Source: Aquamicrobium lusatiense (GTDB lineage Bacteria > Pseudomonadota > Alphaproteobacteria > Rhizobiales > Rhizobiaceae). Taken from it: a DNA stretch of 64,000 nucleotides. Below the pieces are notes generated by a model. It was not told where the DNA came from and searched no databases. It worked only from the letters and a program-made list of their open reading frames with translations. The number at the start of each line of letters is the position of its first letter. Within the stretch, counting starts at the first letter, position 1. This document shows positions 12,958 to 22,288 of this stretch, one piece after another. Both the position numbers and the translations under genes were made by a program. The stretch is from positions 1,507,631-1,571,630 of the forward strand of contig NZ_JACHEU010000001.1 of NCBI RefSeq assembly GCF_014201615.1, given 5' to 3'.

Positions 12958-13066
12958 TTGAGATCGCTTTTTTGTGTTAGGTTCACGGACCCATTCGAGC
13001 CATGTGCGGGCCGAAAAAGTAAGGCGTTTAAATAACGAGATGCCGGAGGAATTCGGCGAGGAACGA

Positions 13067-13489
13067 ATGGCGGATCAGAGCAAAAAGAAGCCTAACCCGA
13101 TCGATGCGCATGTAGGCGCCCGCATACGAATGCGCCGTAACATGCTGGGCATGAGCCAGGAGAAGCTTGGCGAGAGTCTGGGGATTACCTTTCAGCAGAT
13201 TCAGAAATATGAGAAAGGCACCAACCGTGTGGGCGCAAGCCGCCTGCAGGCGATCGCGTCGATCATGGAAGTGCCGCCGGCGTTTTTTTTCGAGAACGCG
13301 CCGACTGATGAGCTGACTGCGGGCGAGGGTTTCGCCGAAGAAGCTTCCACTACGCTGGTGATGGATTTCTTCTCCAGTGCGGAAGGCATTCAACTCAACC
13401 GGGCCTTCAGCCGCATCGAGGATCCGAAGGTACGTCGCAAGATTGTTGAACTGATCAAAGCTCTTTCTCCCGACGATACCGACAAATAA
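13067..13489 (+). CDS. phrR: XRE-family helix-turn-helix regulator (PhrR-like)
   Basis: A 140-residue regulator with a Cro/CI-type HTH at about residues 18-72 (RMRRNMLGMSQEKLGESLG, then ITFQQIQKYEKGTNRV) and a short acidic C-terminal part. Position after lnt/actA matches phrR, a low-pH-induced gene described in Sinorhizobium, and this is the basis of the symbol. I chose ATG 13067 because GAGGAACGA precedes it; ATG 13040 (MPEEFG) would add nine residues. The dyad upstream suggests autoregulation. Confidence 0.82.
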   Translation: MADQSKKKPNPIDAHVGARIRMRRNMLGMSQEKLGESLGITFQQIQKYEKGTNRVGASRLQAIASIMEVPPAFFFENAPTDELTAGEGFAEEASTTLVMDFFSSAEGIQLNRAFSRIEDPKVRRKIVELIKALSPDDTDK

Positions 13490-13572
13490 GTGCTGCCGTT
13501 CGCAGCCTGAGAGAAAGTCCTTCCCCGAGGGCATTCCCATAGCTTGACGACTCGCGCGCCACCCCGCTAACA

Positions 13573-13597
13573 CGTTGCGCGCCATATCGACGCAACG
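13573..13597 (+). promoter_or_regulatory. Stem-loop in the metK leader
   Basis: CGTTGCG (13573-13579) and CGCAACG (13591-13597) form a perfect 7-bp stem with an 11-nt loop, 40 nt before the metK start. I could not match the 147-nt phrR-metK gap to the SAM-II or SAM/SAH riboswitch consensus as I remember them. It could be a leader regulatory element or an operator. Confidence 0.35.
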
Positions 13598-13636
13598 CCG
13601 GGCACGGAGCTTCGGCATTTCCAGAGGGGACATCCC

Positions 13637-14902
13637 GTGAGCCGTCAGAACTATCTCTTCACTTCGGAATCCGTGTCCGAAGGCCATCCCGACAAAGTCT
13701 GTGACCGCATTTCCGATGAAATCGTCGATCTCGTTTATCGCGAGGCGAAGAAAAGCGGCATGGACCCCTGGAAAGTGCGCGTGGCGTGCGAGACGCTGGC
13801 CACCACCAACCGCGTGGTGATCGCAGGTGAAGTACGCGTGCCTGAAACGCTGCTGAAGAAGGACAAGGACGGCAAGATCCTCGAGGACGCTTCGGGTCAC
13901 GCCGTCATCAACCCCTCGAAGATCCGCGCTGCCGCCCGCAAGGCGATCAGGGCGATCGGCTACGAGCAGGACGGCTTTCACTGGAAGACGGCGAAAATCG
14001 ACGTGCTGCTGCACGGCCAGTCGCCGGATATCGGTCAGGGCGTCGACAATGCCGCCGACCGTCAGGGCGAGGAAGGTGCTGGCGATCAGGGCATCATGTT
14101 CGGTTACGCCTGCCGCGAGACGCCGGACCTGATGCCGGCGCCGATCTACTACAGCCACAAGATCCTTGAGCTGCTGGCTGCCGCCCGCCACAAGGGCGAG
14201 GGCGACGTCGGCAAGCTTGGTCCCGACGCCAAGAGCCAGGTGACCGTCCGCTACGAGAACGGCAAGGCTACGGAGGTCACCCAGATCGTTCTTTCGACCC
14301 AGCATCTCGACGAAAGCTGGGATTCGAAGAAGGTTCGTCAGGTCGTGGAACCCTATATCCGCGAGGCGCTGGGCGACCTGAAGATCGCCGCCGACTGCAA
14401 CTGGTACATCAACCCGACCGGCAAGTTCGTCATCGGCGGGCCTGACGGCGATGCCGGCCTTACCGGCCGCAAGATCATCGTGGACACCTATGGCGGCGCC
14501 GCGCCCCATGGCGGCGGCGCATTCTCGGGCAAGGACACTACCAAGGTCGACCGTTCGGCTGCTTATGCCGCGCGCTACCTTGCCAAGAACGTCGTTGCCG
14601 CCAAGCTTGCCGAGCGCTGCACCATCCAGCTTTCCTACGCCATCGGCGTCGCCCAGCCGCTGTCGGTCTATGTCGACCTGCACGGTACCGGGAAGGTCGA
14701 GGAATCGGTTCTGGAAGAGGCGTTGCGCAAGGTCATGGACCTGTCGCCGAGCGGCATCCGTCGTCATCTCGACCTCAACAAGCCGATCTACGCCAGGACC
14801 TCGGCCTATGGCCATTTCGGCCGTAAGGCCGGCCGCGACGGGTCGTTCTCCTGGGAAAAGACCGATCTGGTGAAGGCACTCCGGGACGCGGTTTCCGCCT
14901 GA
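13637..14902 (+). CDS. metK: S-adenosylmethionine synthetase
   Basis: MetK makes S-adenosylmethionine from methionine and ATP. The 421-residue product, slightly longer than the E. coli enzyme, is typical of this order. Signatures include [10 protein letters not shown] near the N-terminus, [20 protein letters not shown], and [17 protein letters not shown] with the P-loop-like GGGAFSGKD. The start is GTG 13637 after AGAGGGGA. trmB, a SAM user, follows 27 bp later and is probably co-transcribed. Confidence 0.97.
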   Translation: MSRQNYLFTSESVSEGHPDKVCDRISDEIVDLVYREAKKSGMDPWKVRVACETLATTNRVVIAGEVRVPETLLKKDKDGKILEDASGHAVINPSKIRAAARKAIRAIGYEQDGFHWKTAKIDVLLHGQSPDIGQGVDNAADRQGEEGAGDQGIMFGYACRETPDLMPAPIYYSHKILELLAAARHKGEGDVGKLGPDAKSQVTVRYENGKATEVTQIVLSTQHLDESWDSKKVRQVVEPYIREALGDLKIAADCNWYINPTGKFVIGGPDGDAGLTGRKIIVDTYGGAAPHGGGAFSGKDTTKVDRSAAYAARYLAKNVVAAKLAERCTIQLSYAIGVAQPLSVYVDLHGTGKVEESVLEEALRKVMDLSPSGIRRHLDLNKPIYARTSAYGHFGRKAGRDGSFSWEKTDLVKALRDAVSA

Positions 14903-14929
14903 AAGGGCCTGAAGGGGATAGTCGAAGCC

Positions 14930-15634
14930 GTGTCTGCCGAAGCGACCAGACCCAGCCGCACAAGCGAGGCGTTCTTCGGCCGGCGCAAGGGCAAGCCCCT
15001 GCGCTCCGGCCAGACGGATGCCCTCGCCTCCGGGCTCGAAACGATGGGGCTGGATTTGTCCCGCCCCGCGCCTCAGGACCTGCGCCAGCTTTTCACCGCG
15101 CAGGTTGAGCATGTGCGGCTTGAAATCGGCTTCGGGGGCGGCGAGCATCTCCTGCACGAGACGGCGACCCACCCCGATGCCGGCTTCGTCGGGGTGGAGC
15201 CCTTCGTCAACGGCATGGCCAAGATGACGGCGGCGCTGGAGCGCCAGCCGCTGGACAATATCAGGCTTTTCAACGAGGACGCCACGCTGCTGCTCGACTG
15301 GCTGCCTGCGGCGTCGCTCGACGGGATCGATCTGTTCTATCCCGATCCGTGGCCGAAGAAGCGGCACTGGAAGCGCCGTTTCGTCAATGCTGCCAATCTC
15401 GATCGCTTCGCGCGGGTGCTGAAGCCGGGCGGACGTTTTCGCTTCGCTTCCGACATCGATACCTATGTGAACTGGACGCTGCTGCATTGCCGCGCGCATT
15501 CTGCTTTTGAGTGGAAGGCCAGCGAGGCGGCTGAGTGGCACACGCCCTATGAGGGCTGGCCGGGCACCCGCTATGAGGCGAAGGCCCTGCGTGAGGGCCG
15601 AACGCCCGCCTATCTGACCTTTCTGCGCGCCTGA
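14930..15634 (+). CDS. trmB: tRNA (guanine-N7-)-methyltransferase
   Basis: TrmB forms m7G46 in the tRNA variable loop using SAM. The 234-residue protein has the SAM-binding motif [11 protein letters not shown], the acidic/aromatic motif [17 protein letters not shown], and the C-terminal [17 protein letters not shown], all TrmB hallmarks. The start is a GTG ([23 protein letters not shown]). In other members of the order rimP often follows; here tctCBA intervenes. Confidence 0.96.
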   Translation: MSAEATRPSRTSEAFFGRRKGKPLRSGQTDALASGLETMGLDLSRPAPQDLRQLFTAQVEHVRLEIGFGGGEHLLHETATHPDAGFVGVEPFVNGMAKMTAALERQPLDNIRLFNEDATLLLDWLPAASLDGIDLFYPDPWPKKRHWKRRFVNAANLDRFARVLKPGGRFRFASDIDTYVNWTLLHCRAHSAFEWKASEAAEWHTPYEGWPGTRYEAKALREGRTPAYLTFLRA

Positions 15635-15759
15635 AATCCTTTCCGTCCGCCTGCATCTTGGACCTTAGGATGAGGGCGCTTGCGCCCTTCTGCATCTGAT
15701 GCCAACTTGTCGGTCGAGGCTCAGCGATGAGCCGGCCGGCACGGGAGCCGGCAGATGAC

Positions 15760-15779
15760 AGCCTGCCATGAGGCAGGCT
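15760..15779 (+). promoter_or_regulatory. Leader hairpin directly before tctC
   Basis: AGCCTGCC-ATGA-GGCAGGCT is a perfect 8-bp stem with a 4-nt loop ending 5 nt before the GGGAGGA Shine-Dalgarno of tctC. A second GC-rich dyad (GCCGGC repeated at about 15731 and 15747) and a short weak hairpin (15673-15688, probable end of trmB) lie upstream. These could affect tctC translation; no known riboswitch is recognised. Confidence 0.4.
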
Positions 15780-15796
15780 CCAAGGGAGGAAATCCA

Positions 15797-16741
15797 GTGA
15801 AGCAGTTCGTGTGGGCATCCATCATTGCCGGCGCCATGGCCATGCCGGCGATGGCCGAGGATTACAAGATCATGGCTCCGGCCGCACCCGGTGGCGGCTG
15901 GGACCAGACAGCGCGCTCCATGCAGGCGGCACTTCAGGACGAGAAAATCTCCGGCAGCGTCCAGGTGCTGAACGTGCCGGGTGCCGGTGGCACCATCGGC
16001 CTGGCCCAGTTCGTCAACCAGTCATCCGGCGACCCCTCACAGCTCATCGTCGGCGGCTATGTCATGGTCGGCGCGATCCTGACCAACGGATCGCCGGTCA
16101 CGCTCGACCAGGTGACGCCGATCGCGCGGCTGACGGGAGAATATGAGGCGATCGTCGTTCCCGCCGCATCCGAGATCAAGGACATGGCCGGGCTGGCCGA
16201 GAAGCTGAAGGCCGATCCGGGCAGCGTTTCGTGGGCGGGCGGCTCGGCGGGCGGCACCGATCACATCACGGCCGGCCTGATCGCAAAGGCTGTGGGTGTC
16301 GATCCTACCAAGGTCAACTACATCGCTTTTGCCGGTGGTGGCGAGGCGCTTGCCGCCATTCTCGGAAACCAGGTCACCGTCGGCATTTCGGGCTATGGCG
16401 AGTTCGCTTCCCAGATTGAAGCCGGAACGCTGCGCATTATCGGCATTTCCAGCGACGAGCGGGTCGAGGGCATCGATGCGCCGACCTTCAGGGAAGGCGG
16501 CGTCGACGTGTCGATCCAGAACTGGCGCATGGTGGCGGCAGCTCCCGGCATCACCGATGAGCAGAAATCCGCTATCCAGTCCGATATCGAGAAAATGGCC
16601 AAATCCGAGAGCTGGCAGAAGACCCTGAAGGACAAGGGCTGGGCCGACACCTATCTGGCCGGCGATGCCTTCGTCGAGCAGTTGAAAAAGGACACCGACG
16701 ACACCACGGCCATTCTTAAAGACATCGGTCTCGTCAAATGA
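15797..16741 (+). CDS. tctC: Tripartite tricarboxylate transporter, periplasmic binding protein (TctC/Bug family)
   Basis: A 314-residue secreted solute-binding protein. The signal peptide is about 20 residues (ending AMAMPAMA), followed by the Bug-family ligand loop (APAAPGGGWDQTARSMQ) and the GAGGTIGLAQF block. GTG 15797 has GGGAGGA seven bases before it; the in-frame ATG at 15755 would put 14 residues before the signal peptide and lies in the leader hairpin. Tct systems import citrate, tricarballylate or other carboxylates; the substrate here is unknown. Its stop overlaps tctB by ATGA. Confidence 0.9.
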   Translation: MKQFVWASIIAGAMAMPAMAEDYKIMAPAAPGGGWDQTARSMQAALQDEKISGSVQVLNVPGAGGTIGLAQFVNQSSGDPSQLIVGGYVMVGAILTNGSPVTLDQVTPIARLTGEYEAIVVPAASEIKDMAGLAEKLKADPGSVSWAGGSAGGTDHITAGLIAKAVGVDPTKVNYIAFAGGGEALAAILGNQVTVGISGYGEFASQIEAGTLRIIGISSDERVEGIDAPTFREGGVDVSIQNWRMVAAAPGITDEQKSAIQSDIEKMAKSESWQKTLKDKGWADTYLAGDAFVEQLKKDTDDTTAILKDIGLVK

Positions 16742-17223
16742 GCGACATGGGTTCGCGTAACCTCCGGCGCCGCCCCGACAAGGCGGCGCTGGGCATAGCC
16801 GCCGCCCTTGCCGCTGTGGCGATAGTGATCGCGTGGAGCACATCGCTGTCGAGCGGAGTTGCGAGTTACTCGCCGGTCGGCCCCAAAACCTTTCCCTACA
16901 TAATCGCGGGCGGCCTTTTCATCCTCTCGGTGTTCACCGCCATAGAGGCGATGCGGGGGCATTTTCCGGAGCGCGAACCGCAGAATTTCCCGCCCATGCT
17001 TTGGGTTCTCGGCGGTCTGGTGGCGCAGATGCTGACCATGAAGACGATAGGCTTTTCGATCGCCACCGGCTTTCTGTTTGCCGCTACCGCCCGCGCCTTC
17101 GGCAAGGGACAGATGTGGATCACCTTTCCCGTCGGCGTGGTTTTCGCGCTGCTGGTGTGGCTGATGTTCGCCAAGGGGCTGCAACTGACCTTGCCGGCCG
17201 GTCCTCTCGAACGCCTTTTCTGA
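16738..17223 (+). CDS. tctB: Tripartite tricarboxylate transporter, small membrane subunit TctB
   Basis: A 161-residue membrane protein with about four hydrophobic segments (starting LGIAAALAAVAIVIAW, then TFPYIIAGGLFILSVF, and two near the C-terminus). The SPVGPKTFPY segment is typical of TctB. The start overlaps the tctC stop by 4 bp, showing translational coupling. It forms the small integral-membrane subunit with TctA. Confidence 0.88.
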   Translation: MSDMGSRNLRRRPDKAALGIAAALAAVAIVIAWSTSLSSGVASYSPVGPKTFPYIIAGGLFILSVFTAIEAMRGHFPEREPQNFPPMLWVLGGLVAQMLTMKTIGFSIATGFLFAATARAFGKGQMWITFPVGVVFALLVWLMFAKGLQLTLPAGPLERLF

Positions 17224-17235
17224 GCGGGGAGCGAC

Positions 17236-18780
17236 ATGGATACATTCAGCCTGCTGGGTCAGGGCCTCATGGTGGCCATGGATCCTGCCAATCTGCTCTA
17301 TGCGCTGATCGGCGTCACGCTTGGAACCGCGGTCGGTGTCCTTCCTGGCATCGGACCGGCGCTTACCGTGGCGCTGCTGCTTCCGGTGACCTACAAGCTC
17401 GACCCGGCCGGATCTCTCATCATGTTCGCCGGCATCTATTATGGCGGCATGTATGGCGGTTCGACCACCTCGATCCTGCTCAACACGCCGGGCGAAAGCG
17501 CTTCGATCGTCACGGCGCTGGAAGGCAACAAGATGGCCAAGTCGGGCAGGGCGGGCCCAGCACTTGCCACGGCGGCCATCGGCTCTTTCGTGGCCGGGCT
17601 TCTCGCCACGCTGGGCCTTGCCTTCATCGCCCCTTCCGTCGTGAAGTTTGCGCTTTCCTTCGGGCCTGCCGAATATTTCGCGCTGATGCTGCTGGCCTTC
17701 ATGACCGTTTCGGCCGCTTTCGGCGAATCGACCCTGCGTGGCCTGACCTCGCTGTTCATCGGTCTTGCGCTTGGCCTGATCGGCATCGACCAGCTGACCG
17801 GGCAGGCGCGGCTCACTTTCGGCATGCCCAACCTGTTCGACGGCATTTCCGTCACCACGCTGGCGGTCGCGCTGTTCGCCATCGGCGAGACCTTCACGGT
17901 CGTTGCCCAGCGCAACACAGGTGAAGAAAAGGTGGAAACGGTCAAGGGCTCCGTGTGGATGAGCCGCGAGGACTGGCGCCGCTCGTGGATACCATGGCTG
18001 CGCGGCACCGCAATCGGCTTCCCGATCGGGGCCATGCCTGCGGGCGGCGCCGATGTGTCCAGCTTCCTTTCTTACTCGGCTGAAAAGAATTTCGCCCGGC
18101 ACCCCGAAGAATTCGGCAAAGGGGCGATCGAGGGGGTTGCCGGTCCGGAGGCCGCCAACAACGCATCGGCTGCCGGCACACTTGTGCCGCTTCTGACGCT
18201 TGGCCTGCCAACGACAGCCACGGCGGCCATCATGCTGGCCGGCTTCCAGCAATTCGGCCTGCAGCCCGGTCCGTTGCTGTTCGCAACAAACGCCCCTCTA
18301 GTGTGGGGCCTGATCGCCAGCCTGCTGGTGGCCAACTTCATGCTGCTGGTGCTCAACCTGCCGCTGATCGGCCTGTGGGTGAAACTGCTTTCCATCCCCA
18401 AGCCGTGGCTCTATGCGGGAATTCTCGTGTTCGCCACGCTCGGCACCATCGGTGCCGATGGCTCGACCTTCTTCATCGGGCTGGTGCCGGTGTCCTTTGG
18501 CCTTCTGCTTCTGATGCTGTTCGGCATTCTTGGCTACGGGCTGCGCCGCTTCGGATACCCGATCGCGCCGGTTGTGGTGGGCCTCATTCTGGGACCGATG
18601 GCGGAAAAGAGCCTGCGTCAGGCTTTGCAGATAAGCCAGGGCGATCCGGCGATCCTGTTCCGCTCATGGATCGCCATATTGCTGTGGGTTCTGGCGATCC
18701 TCGCAGTGGCGCTGCCGCTCTATCTTCGTGCCAAAGGCAAGGGCAAGGTGCTTGCCCAGTTTGCGACCGACGAGGATTGA
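17236..18780 (+). CDS. tctA: Tripartite tricarboxylate transporter, large permease TctA
   Basis: A 514-residue permease with 11-12 predicted membrane segments. Both TctA glycine-rich motifs are present: [17 protein letters not shown] near residue 35-50 and [18 protein letters not shown] near 70-90, mirrored in the second half by [18 protein letters not shown] and [17 protein letters not shown]. It lies 12 bp after tctB and ends the operon. Transport is proton- or sodium-coupled in characterised members. Confidence 0.93.
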   Translation: MDTFSLLGQGLMVAMDPANLLYALIGVTLGTAVGVLPGIGPALTVALLLPVTYKLDPAGSLIMFAGIYYGGMYGGSTTSILLNTPGESASIVTALEGNKMAKSGRAGPALATAAIGSFVAGLLATLGLAFIAPSVVKFALSFGPAEYFALMLLAFMTVSAAFGESTLRGLTSLFIGLALGLIGIDQLTGQARLTFGMPNLFDGISVTTLAVALFAIGETFTVVAQRNTGEEKVETVKGSVWMSREDWRRSWIPWLRGTAIGFPIGAMPAGGADVSSFLSYSAEKNFARHPEEFGKGAIEGVAGPEAANNASAAGTLVPLLTLGLPTTATAAIMLAGFQQFGLQPGPLLFATNAPLVWGLIASLLVANFMLLVLNLPLIGLWVKLLSIPKPWLYAGILVFATLGTIGADGSTFFIGLVPVSFGLLLLMLFGILGYGLRRFGYPIAPVVVGLILGPMAEKSLRQALQISQGDPAILFRSWIAILLWVLAILAVALPLYLRAKGKGKVLAQFATDED

Positions 18781-18801
18781 GCAAAGCAGGCGCTGTAAAG
18801 C

Positions 18802-18830
18802 AAAAAGGGCGTCCGCACGGGCGCCCTTCA
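18802..18830 (-). terminator. Intrinsic terminator of the small minus-strand gene
   Basis: On the - strand AAGGGCG and CGCCCTT pair as a 7-bp stem (18805-18811 with 18822-18828), and the stem is followed by TTTTT. It ends transcription of the 54-residue gene and may also stop tctA read-through, though the + side has no T-run. Confidence 0.65.
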
Positions 18831-18874
18831 TCGTATCGGCACGGCCCGTCCCGAACAGGCTTGCTGTTCAGCCG

Positions 18875-19039
18875 TCAGTTGAGACGGATCTGACCGAACT
18901 GCTTCGGGTCGATGCCCAGCTTGCGCAGGTGACGCGCTTCCGGAGCAACGCCGCGCTCGACGGCGCTGGCTGCGGCAACCGCGCTTCCCATCACGCCGAG
19001 GAAGGTGCCGAGCCGGTTGAACGGCTTGTAACGGTTCAT
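18875..19039 (-). CDS. Small hypothetical protein, 54 residues
   Basis: The product starts MNRYKPFNRLGTFLGVMGSA and ends in ...LGIDPKQFGQIRLN. AAGGATGAAGAG provides a good ribosome site, and an intrinsic terminator lies 45 bp after the stop, so a gene is likely despite the size. The N-terminal half has a short hydrophobic stretch (residues 10-25); the basic C-terminal half has an L-R-K-L-G-I-D-P pattern faintly like small DUF1127-type proteins. I do not recognise the family with confidence. It is convergent with tctA. Confidence 0.6.
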   Translation of the reverse strand: MNRYKPFNRLGTFLGVMGSAVAAASAVERGVAPEARHLRKLGIDPKQFGQIRLN

Positions 19040-19189
19040 CTCTTCATCCTTTGCTGCATCGCATTATCTTGTTGTGCGATGCAGCATACATATAGGAGGT
19101 GAATCCGGGTACTTCCATGGCCTGTACCGCATGCGTGGCCTGCGTCTGCCGCACATCTCGTGCAAATCGGTGGTGGCTCGCGCCCGCTA

Positions 19190-19218
19190 TTGAACCCGAT
19201 GCCGAATTCGGTTATATA
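19190..19218 (+). promoter_or_regulatory. Promoter of the rimP-nusA-infB operon
   Basis: TTGAAC (19190-19195), 17-bp spacer, TATATA (19213-19218): a good sigma70-type match. A start near 19225 would give an 85-nt leader holding the hairpin at 19246-19277 before rimP. Confidence 0.6.
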
Positions 19219-19245
19219 GCGTGCAAATTCTTGGTCGGTATGACG

Positions 19246-19277
19246 AAGAGTGGGTCCATCCGGTCCCGCTCTTTTTT
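19246..19277 (+). terminator. Terminator-like hairpin (attenuator) in the rimP leader
   Basis: AAGAGTGGG pairs with CCCGCTCTT (one G-U pair) around a roughly 10-nt loop and is followed by a T-run at 19272-19277. It lies between the promoter and the rimP start, so it would stop the transcript before rimP unless read through. Attenuators before rimP-nusA are known in other bacteria, and NusA is itself a termination factor, which suggests feedback. Confidence 0.6.
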
Positions 19278-19308
19278 GTTACCTGCCGGCCTTCGGATCA
19301 GGAATCAT

Positions 19309-19977
19309 ATGACGGCAAGCGAAGTTTCCGGCGACGACCGCCCCGACCGCGACAACGGTGATGATCGCATCATCCGTGAGAGCGGCATTGATGCGCGCAT
19401 TGCGGCGATCATTCTGCCGGTGCTGCGTGGCATCGGCTTCCGTCTGGTGCGCGTACGACTGTCGGGCCAGAATGGCCTCACCCTTCAGATCATGGCCGAG
19501 CGTGAAGACGGCACCATGACTGTGGAGGACTGCGAGGAGCTGAGCCGCGCCGTCTCGCCGGCGCTCGATGTGGAAGATCCCATCGAAAAGGCGTATCATC
19601 TTGAGGTTTCGTCGCCGGGTATCGACCGGCCGCTGGTCCGCAAGGGCGATTTCGCCACCTGGCTCGGCCATCTGGTGAAGATGGAGACCTCGACCCTCGT
19701 TGCCGAGCGCAAGCGGTTCAGGGGCCGGATCACCGAGGTGAACGACGAAGGCATTCTGGTGCTGCGCGATGTGCCCGCCTATGGCGAGGAGCCTTCGGTG
19801 CAGGTGCCTTTCGATACGATTGCCGAAGCGCGCCTGATTCTGACCGATGACCTCATCCGCGATGCGTTGTCGAAGGACAATCGCGCCCGCAAGGAAGCGA
19901 AGAAGAATCAGGACGAAACCGACGACGCGTTTGATGAAGACGACGCCGAAGACGGAAACGAACACGAAGCGAATTGA
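19309..19977 (+). CDS. rimP: Ribosome maturation factor RimP
   Basis: RimP assists 30S subunit maturation. The 222-residue product has the RimP core: [11 protein letters not shown], then [40 protein letters not shown], and a C-terminal SH3-like domain. A strongly acidic/lysine tail ([19 protein letters not shown]) extends beyond the E. coli length. ATG 19309 ([10 protein letters not shown]) is chosen because upstream codons include the promoter and attenuator. nusA follows 38 bp later. Confidence 0.95.
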   Translation: MTASEVSGDDRPDRDNGDDRIIRESGIDARIAAIILPVLRGIGFRLVRVRLSGQNGLTLQIMAEREDGTMTVEDCEELSRAVSPALDVEDPIEKAYHLEVSSPGIDRPLVRKGDFATWLGHLVKMETSTLVAERKRFRGRITEVNDEGILVLRDVPAYGEEPSVQVPFDTIAEARLILTDDLIRDALSKDNRARKEAKKNQDETDDAFDEDDAEDGNEHEAN

Positions 19978-20015
19978 ACCGTCGCGAGGAAGCGGCCCGG
20001 TTCAGGGAGATAGAC

Positions 20016-21605
20016 ATGGTTGTAAGCGCAAACAGGCTTGAACTGCTGCAGATTGCCGATGCGGTCGCGCGCGAGAAGTCGATCGACAAGCAGATCGTCA
20101 TCGACGCCATGGCCGACGCCATCCAGAAGGCGGCGCGCTCGCGCTACGGTCTGGAGACCAACATTCGCGCCGACATAAATCCACAGACGGGCGAGATGAA
20201 GCTCCAGCGGCTGATGGAGGTCGTCGATACCGTAGAGGATTATGCCACGCAGATCGCGCTGGTCACGGCGCGTGAGCGCAATCCCGACGCGCAGCTCGGC
20301 GATTTCATCGCAGAACAGCTTCCGCCGATGGATTTCGGCCGCATCGCCGCCCAGTCGGCAAAGCAGGTCATCGTCCAGAAGGTGCGCGAGGCAGAGCGCG
20401 ACCGCCAGTATGACGAGTACAAGGATCGCATCGGCGAAATCGTCAACGGTACGGTCAAGCGTGTAGAATATGGCAACGTCATCGTCGATCTCGGCCGTGG
20501 CGAAGGCATCATCCGCCGCGACGAGCTGATTCCGCGCGAAATCTACAAATATGGCGACCGCGTGCGCGCCTATGTCTACGACGTGCGCCGCGAGCAGCGC
20601 GGTCCGCAGATCTTCCTGTCGCGCACCCATCCGCAGTTCATGGCGAAGCTGTTCACCATGGAAGTGCCGGAGATCTACGACGGCATCATCGAGATCAAGT
20701 CGGTTGCCCGTGATCCGGGTTCGCGCGCCAAGATCGCCGTCATCTCCCGCGATTCCTCCATCGATCCCGTCGGCGCCTGCGTCGGCATGCGCGGTTCGCG
20801 CGTTCAGGCCGTTGTCGGCGAGCTTCAGGGCGAAAAGATCGACATCATTCCGTGGTCGCCTTCGGCCGCTTCCTTCATCGTCAACGCCCTTCAGCCGGCT
20901 GAGGTCGCCAAGGTCGTGCTCGACGAGGATGCCGAGCGCATCGAGGTGGTGGTTCCCGACGATCAGCTTTCGCTGGCCATCGGCCGTCGCGGTCAGAACG
21001 TGCGCCTTGCCTCGCAGCTCACCGGCTGGGACATCGACATCCTGACCGAGCAGGAAGAGAGCGAGCGCCGCCAGAAGGAATTCGTGGAACGCTCCAACCT
21101 GTTCATGGATGCGCTCGACGTGGACGAGATGGTCGGCCAGGTTCTCGCCTCGGAAGGCTTCACCAGCGTCGAGGAAGTGGCCTATGTCGATGCCGACGAA
21201 ATTTCGTCCATCGACGGTTTCGACGACGACACCGCCGTCGAAATCCAGACCCGCGCCCGCGAATATCTGGAGCGCATCGAGGCTGAGCATGATGCGAAGC
21301 GCCGGGAGCTTGGCGTCGAGGACGAACTGCGCGAAATCCCCGGTGTGACCACTGCGATGATGGTGACGCTTGGCGAGGACGGCGTGAAGACCGTAGAGGA
21401 TTTCGCCGGATATGCGGCCGACGATCTCGCCGGCTGGAAGGAGCGCAAGGATGGGGAAACCAAGGTTTTCCCCGGCGTTCTGGCAAGCCACGGCATTTCG
21501 CATGCGGATGCAGAACAGATGATTGTAGCCGCCCGCCTGAAGGCTGGCTGGATCACCGCCGACGAAGCTGAGGCCGAAGAGGCCGAAGCTGACGCCGACG
21601 CGTGA
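20016..21605 (+). CDS. nusA: Transcription termination/antitermination factor NusA
   Basis: NusA binds RNA polymerase and modulates pausing, termination and antitermination. The 529-residue product has the N-terminal polymerase-binding domain, an S1 domain ([25 protein letters not shown], residues about 140-200), KH domains ([42 protein letters not shown]) and a C-terminal acidic/helix-hairpin region. ATG 20016 follows CAGGGAGA and begins [18 protein letters not shown], the family start; a longer frame overlapping rimP is not used. Confidence 0.97.
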   Translation: MVVSANRLELLQIADAVAREKSIDKQIVIDAMADAIQKAARSRYGLETNIRADINPQTGEMKLQRLMEVVDTVEDYATQIALVTARERNPDAQLGDFIAEQLPPMDFGRIAAQSAKQVIVQKVREAERDRQYDEYKDRIGEIVNGTVKRVEYGNVIVDLGRGEGIIRRDELIPREIYKYGDRVRAYVYDVRREQRGPQIFLSRTHPQFMAKLFTMEVPEIYDGIIEIKSVARDPGSRAKIAVISRDSSIDPVGACVGMRGSRVQAVVGELQGEKIDIIPWSPSAASFIVNALQPAEVAKVVLDEDAERIEVVVPDDQLSLAIGRRGQNVRLASQLTGWDIDILTEQEESERRQKEFVERSNLFMDALDVDEMVGQVLASEGFTSVEEVAYVDADEISSIDGFDDDTAVEIQTRAREYLERIEAEHDAKRRELGVEDELREIPGVTTAMMVTLGEDGVKTVEDFAGYAADDLAGWKERKDGETKVFPGVLASHGISHADAEQMIVAARLKAGWITADEAEAEEAEADADA

Positions 21606-21628
21606 CGTGATGGAGACCGGGGCACCCT

Positions 21629-22288
21629 TTGTCGGATATGAACGATCGCACCTGCATCGTCACGAGGAAGACAGCCGAAACGGATGAACTGATCCGTTTC
21701 GTTGTCGGCCCGGATTCGGCCGTCGTCCCCGATCTGAAGCGAAATCTGCCCGGCCGTGGTTGCTGGGTGAGTGCCGATCGCCTACATGTAGACAAGGCGG
21801 CGGCGAAAAACCTGTTTTCACGCGCCTTCAAGACCAAGGTGGACGTGCCTGCTGAACTCGGCGCTCTGGTCGACGGGTTGCTGGCCCGGTCCGCCCTTGG
21901 CATGCTCGGCCTTGCCCGCAAGGCGGGAGCGGTCATATTTGGCGCCACCAAGGTTGAGGCAGCGGTGCGCAGCGGTGAGGCGCTGCTTGTTCTTCATGCC
22001 GAAGAAGCCGCTGAGGACGGCGTGAGAAAGATCAGCCAGGCCCGCCGTGCCACCGTGCATCTGGGCGGACCCGCTATCCGTGCCTACAAACTTTTCCCCG
22101 AAGCTGAATTGGGTTTGGCATTGGGGGGCACAAATGTGATACATGCAGCCGTTCTCGCGTCGGACGCGGGCACGGCGGTGCAGAAGCGCATGGTTGCGCT
22201 CGACCGTTACCGGGGCGGATCCCCGGACGATCTGGCGATGCTTGCGGCCGTCGCTGGCGAAGATGATGCCGCAGAGGATTGGGAATGA
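21629..22288 (+). CDS. YlxR-L7Ae fusion, RNA-binding protein of the nusA-infB operon
   Basis: A 219-residue protein with an N-terminal YlxR (DUF448) domain, residues 1-85 ([18 protein letters not shown]), joined to an L7Ae/YlxQ-like domain, residues 90-190 ([25 protein letters not shown]). In Firmicutes these are separate genes ylxR and ylxQ at the same position between nusA and infB. YlxR has been proposed to act on RNase P or in transcription control. The start may be TTG 21629 or ATG 21638; ATG gives [11 protein letters not shown]. Overlaps infB by ATGA. Confidence 0.88.
   Translation: MSDMNDRTCIVTRKTAETDELIRFVVGPDSAVVPDLKRNLPGRGCWVSADRLHVDKAAAKNLFSRAFKTKVDVPAELGALVDGLLARSALGMLGLARKAGAVIFGATKVEAAVRSGEALLVLHAEEAAEDGVRKISQARRATVHLGGPAIRAYKLFPEAELGLALGGTNVIHAAVLASDAGTAVQKRMVALDRYRGGSPDDLAMLAAVAGEDDAAEDWE

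Noticed and set aside
13490..13636. SAM-II or SAM/SAH riboswitch before metK
   Set aside because: The conserved core sequences of those classes were not found by eye; only a simple stem-loop is supported.
13028..15541. A very long antisense open frame (837 residues) opposite phrR-metK-trmB; similar ones lie opposite glcB (2607-4745) and infB (22207-24771)
   Set aside because: High-GC third positions remove stop codons on the opposite strand; the products are His/Arg/Asp/Leu-rich with no domain, while the sense genes are well-known families.
19099..19308. N-terminal extension of rimP with a Cys-rich start ([11 protein letters not shown])
   Set aside because: It overlaps a good promoter and attenuator and is not conserved in RimP.
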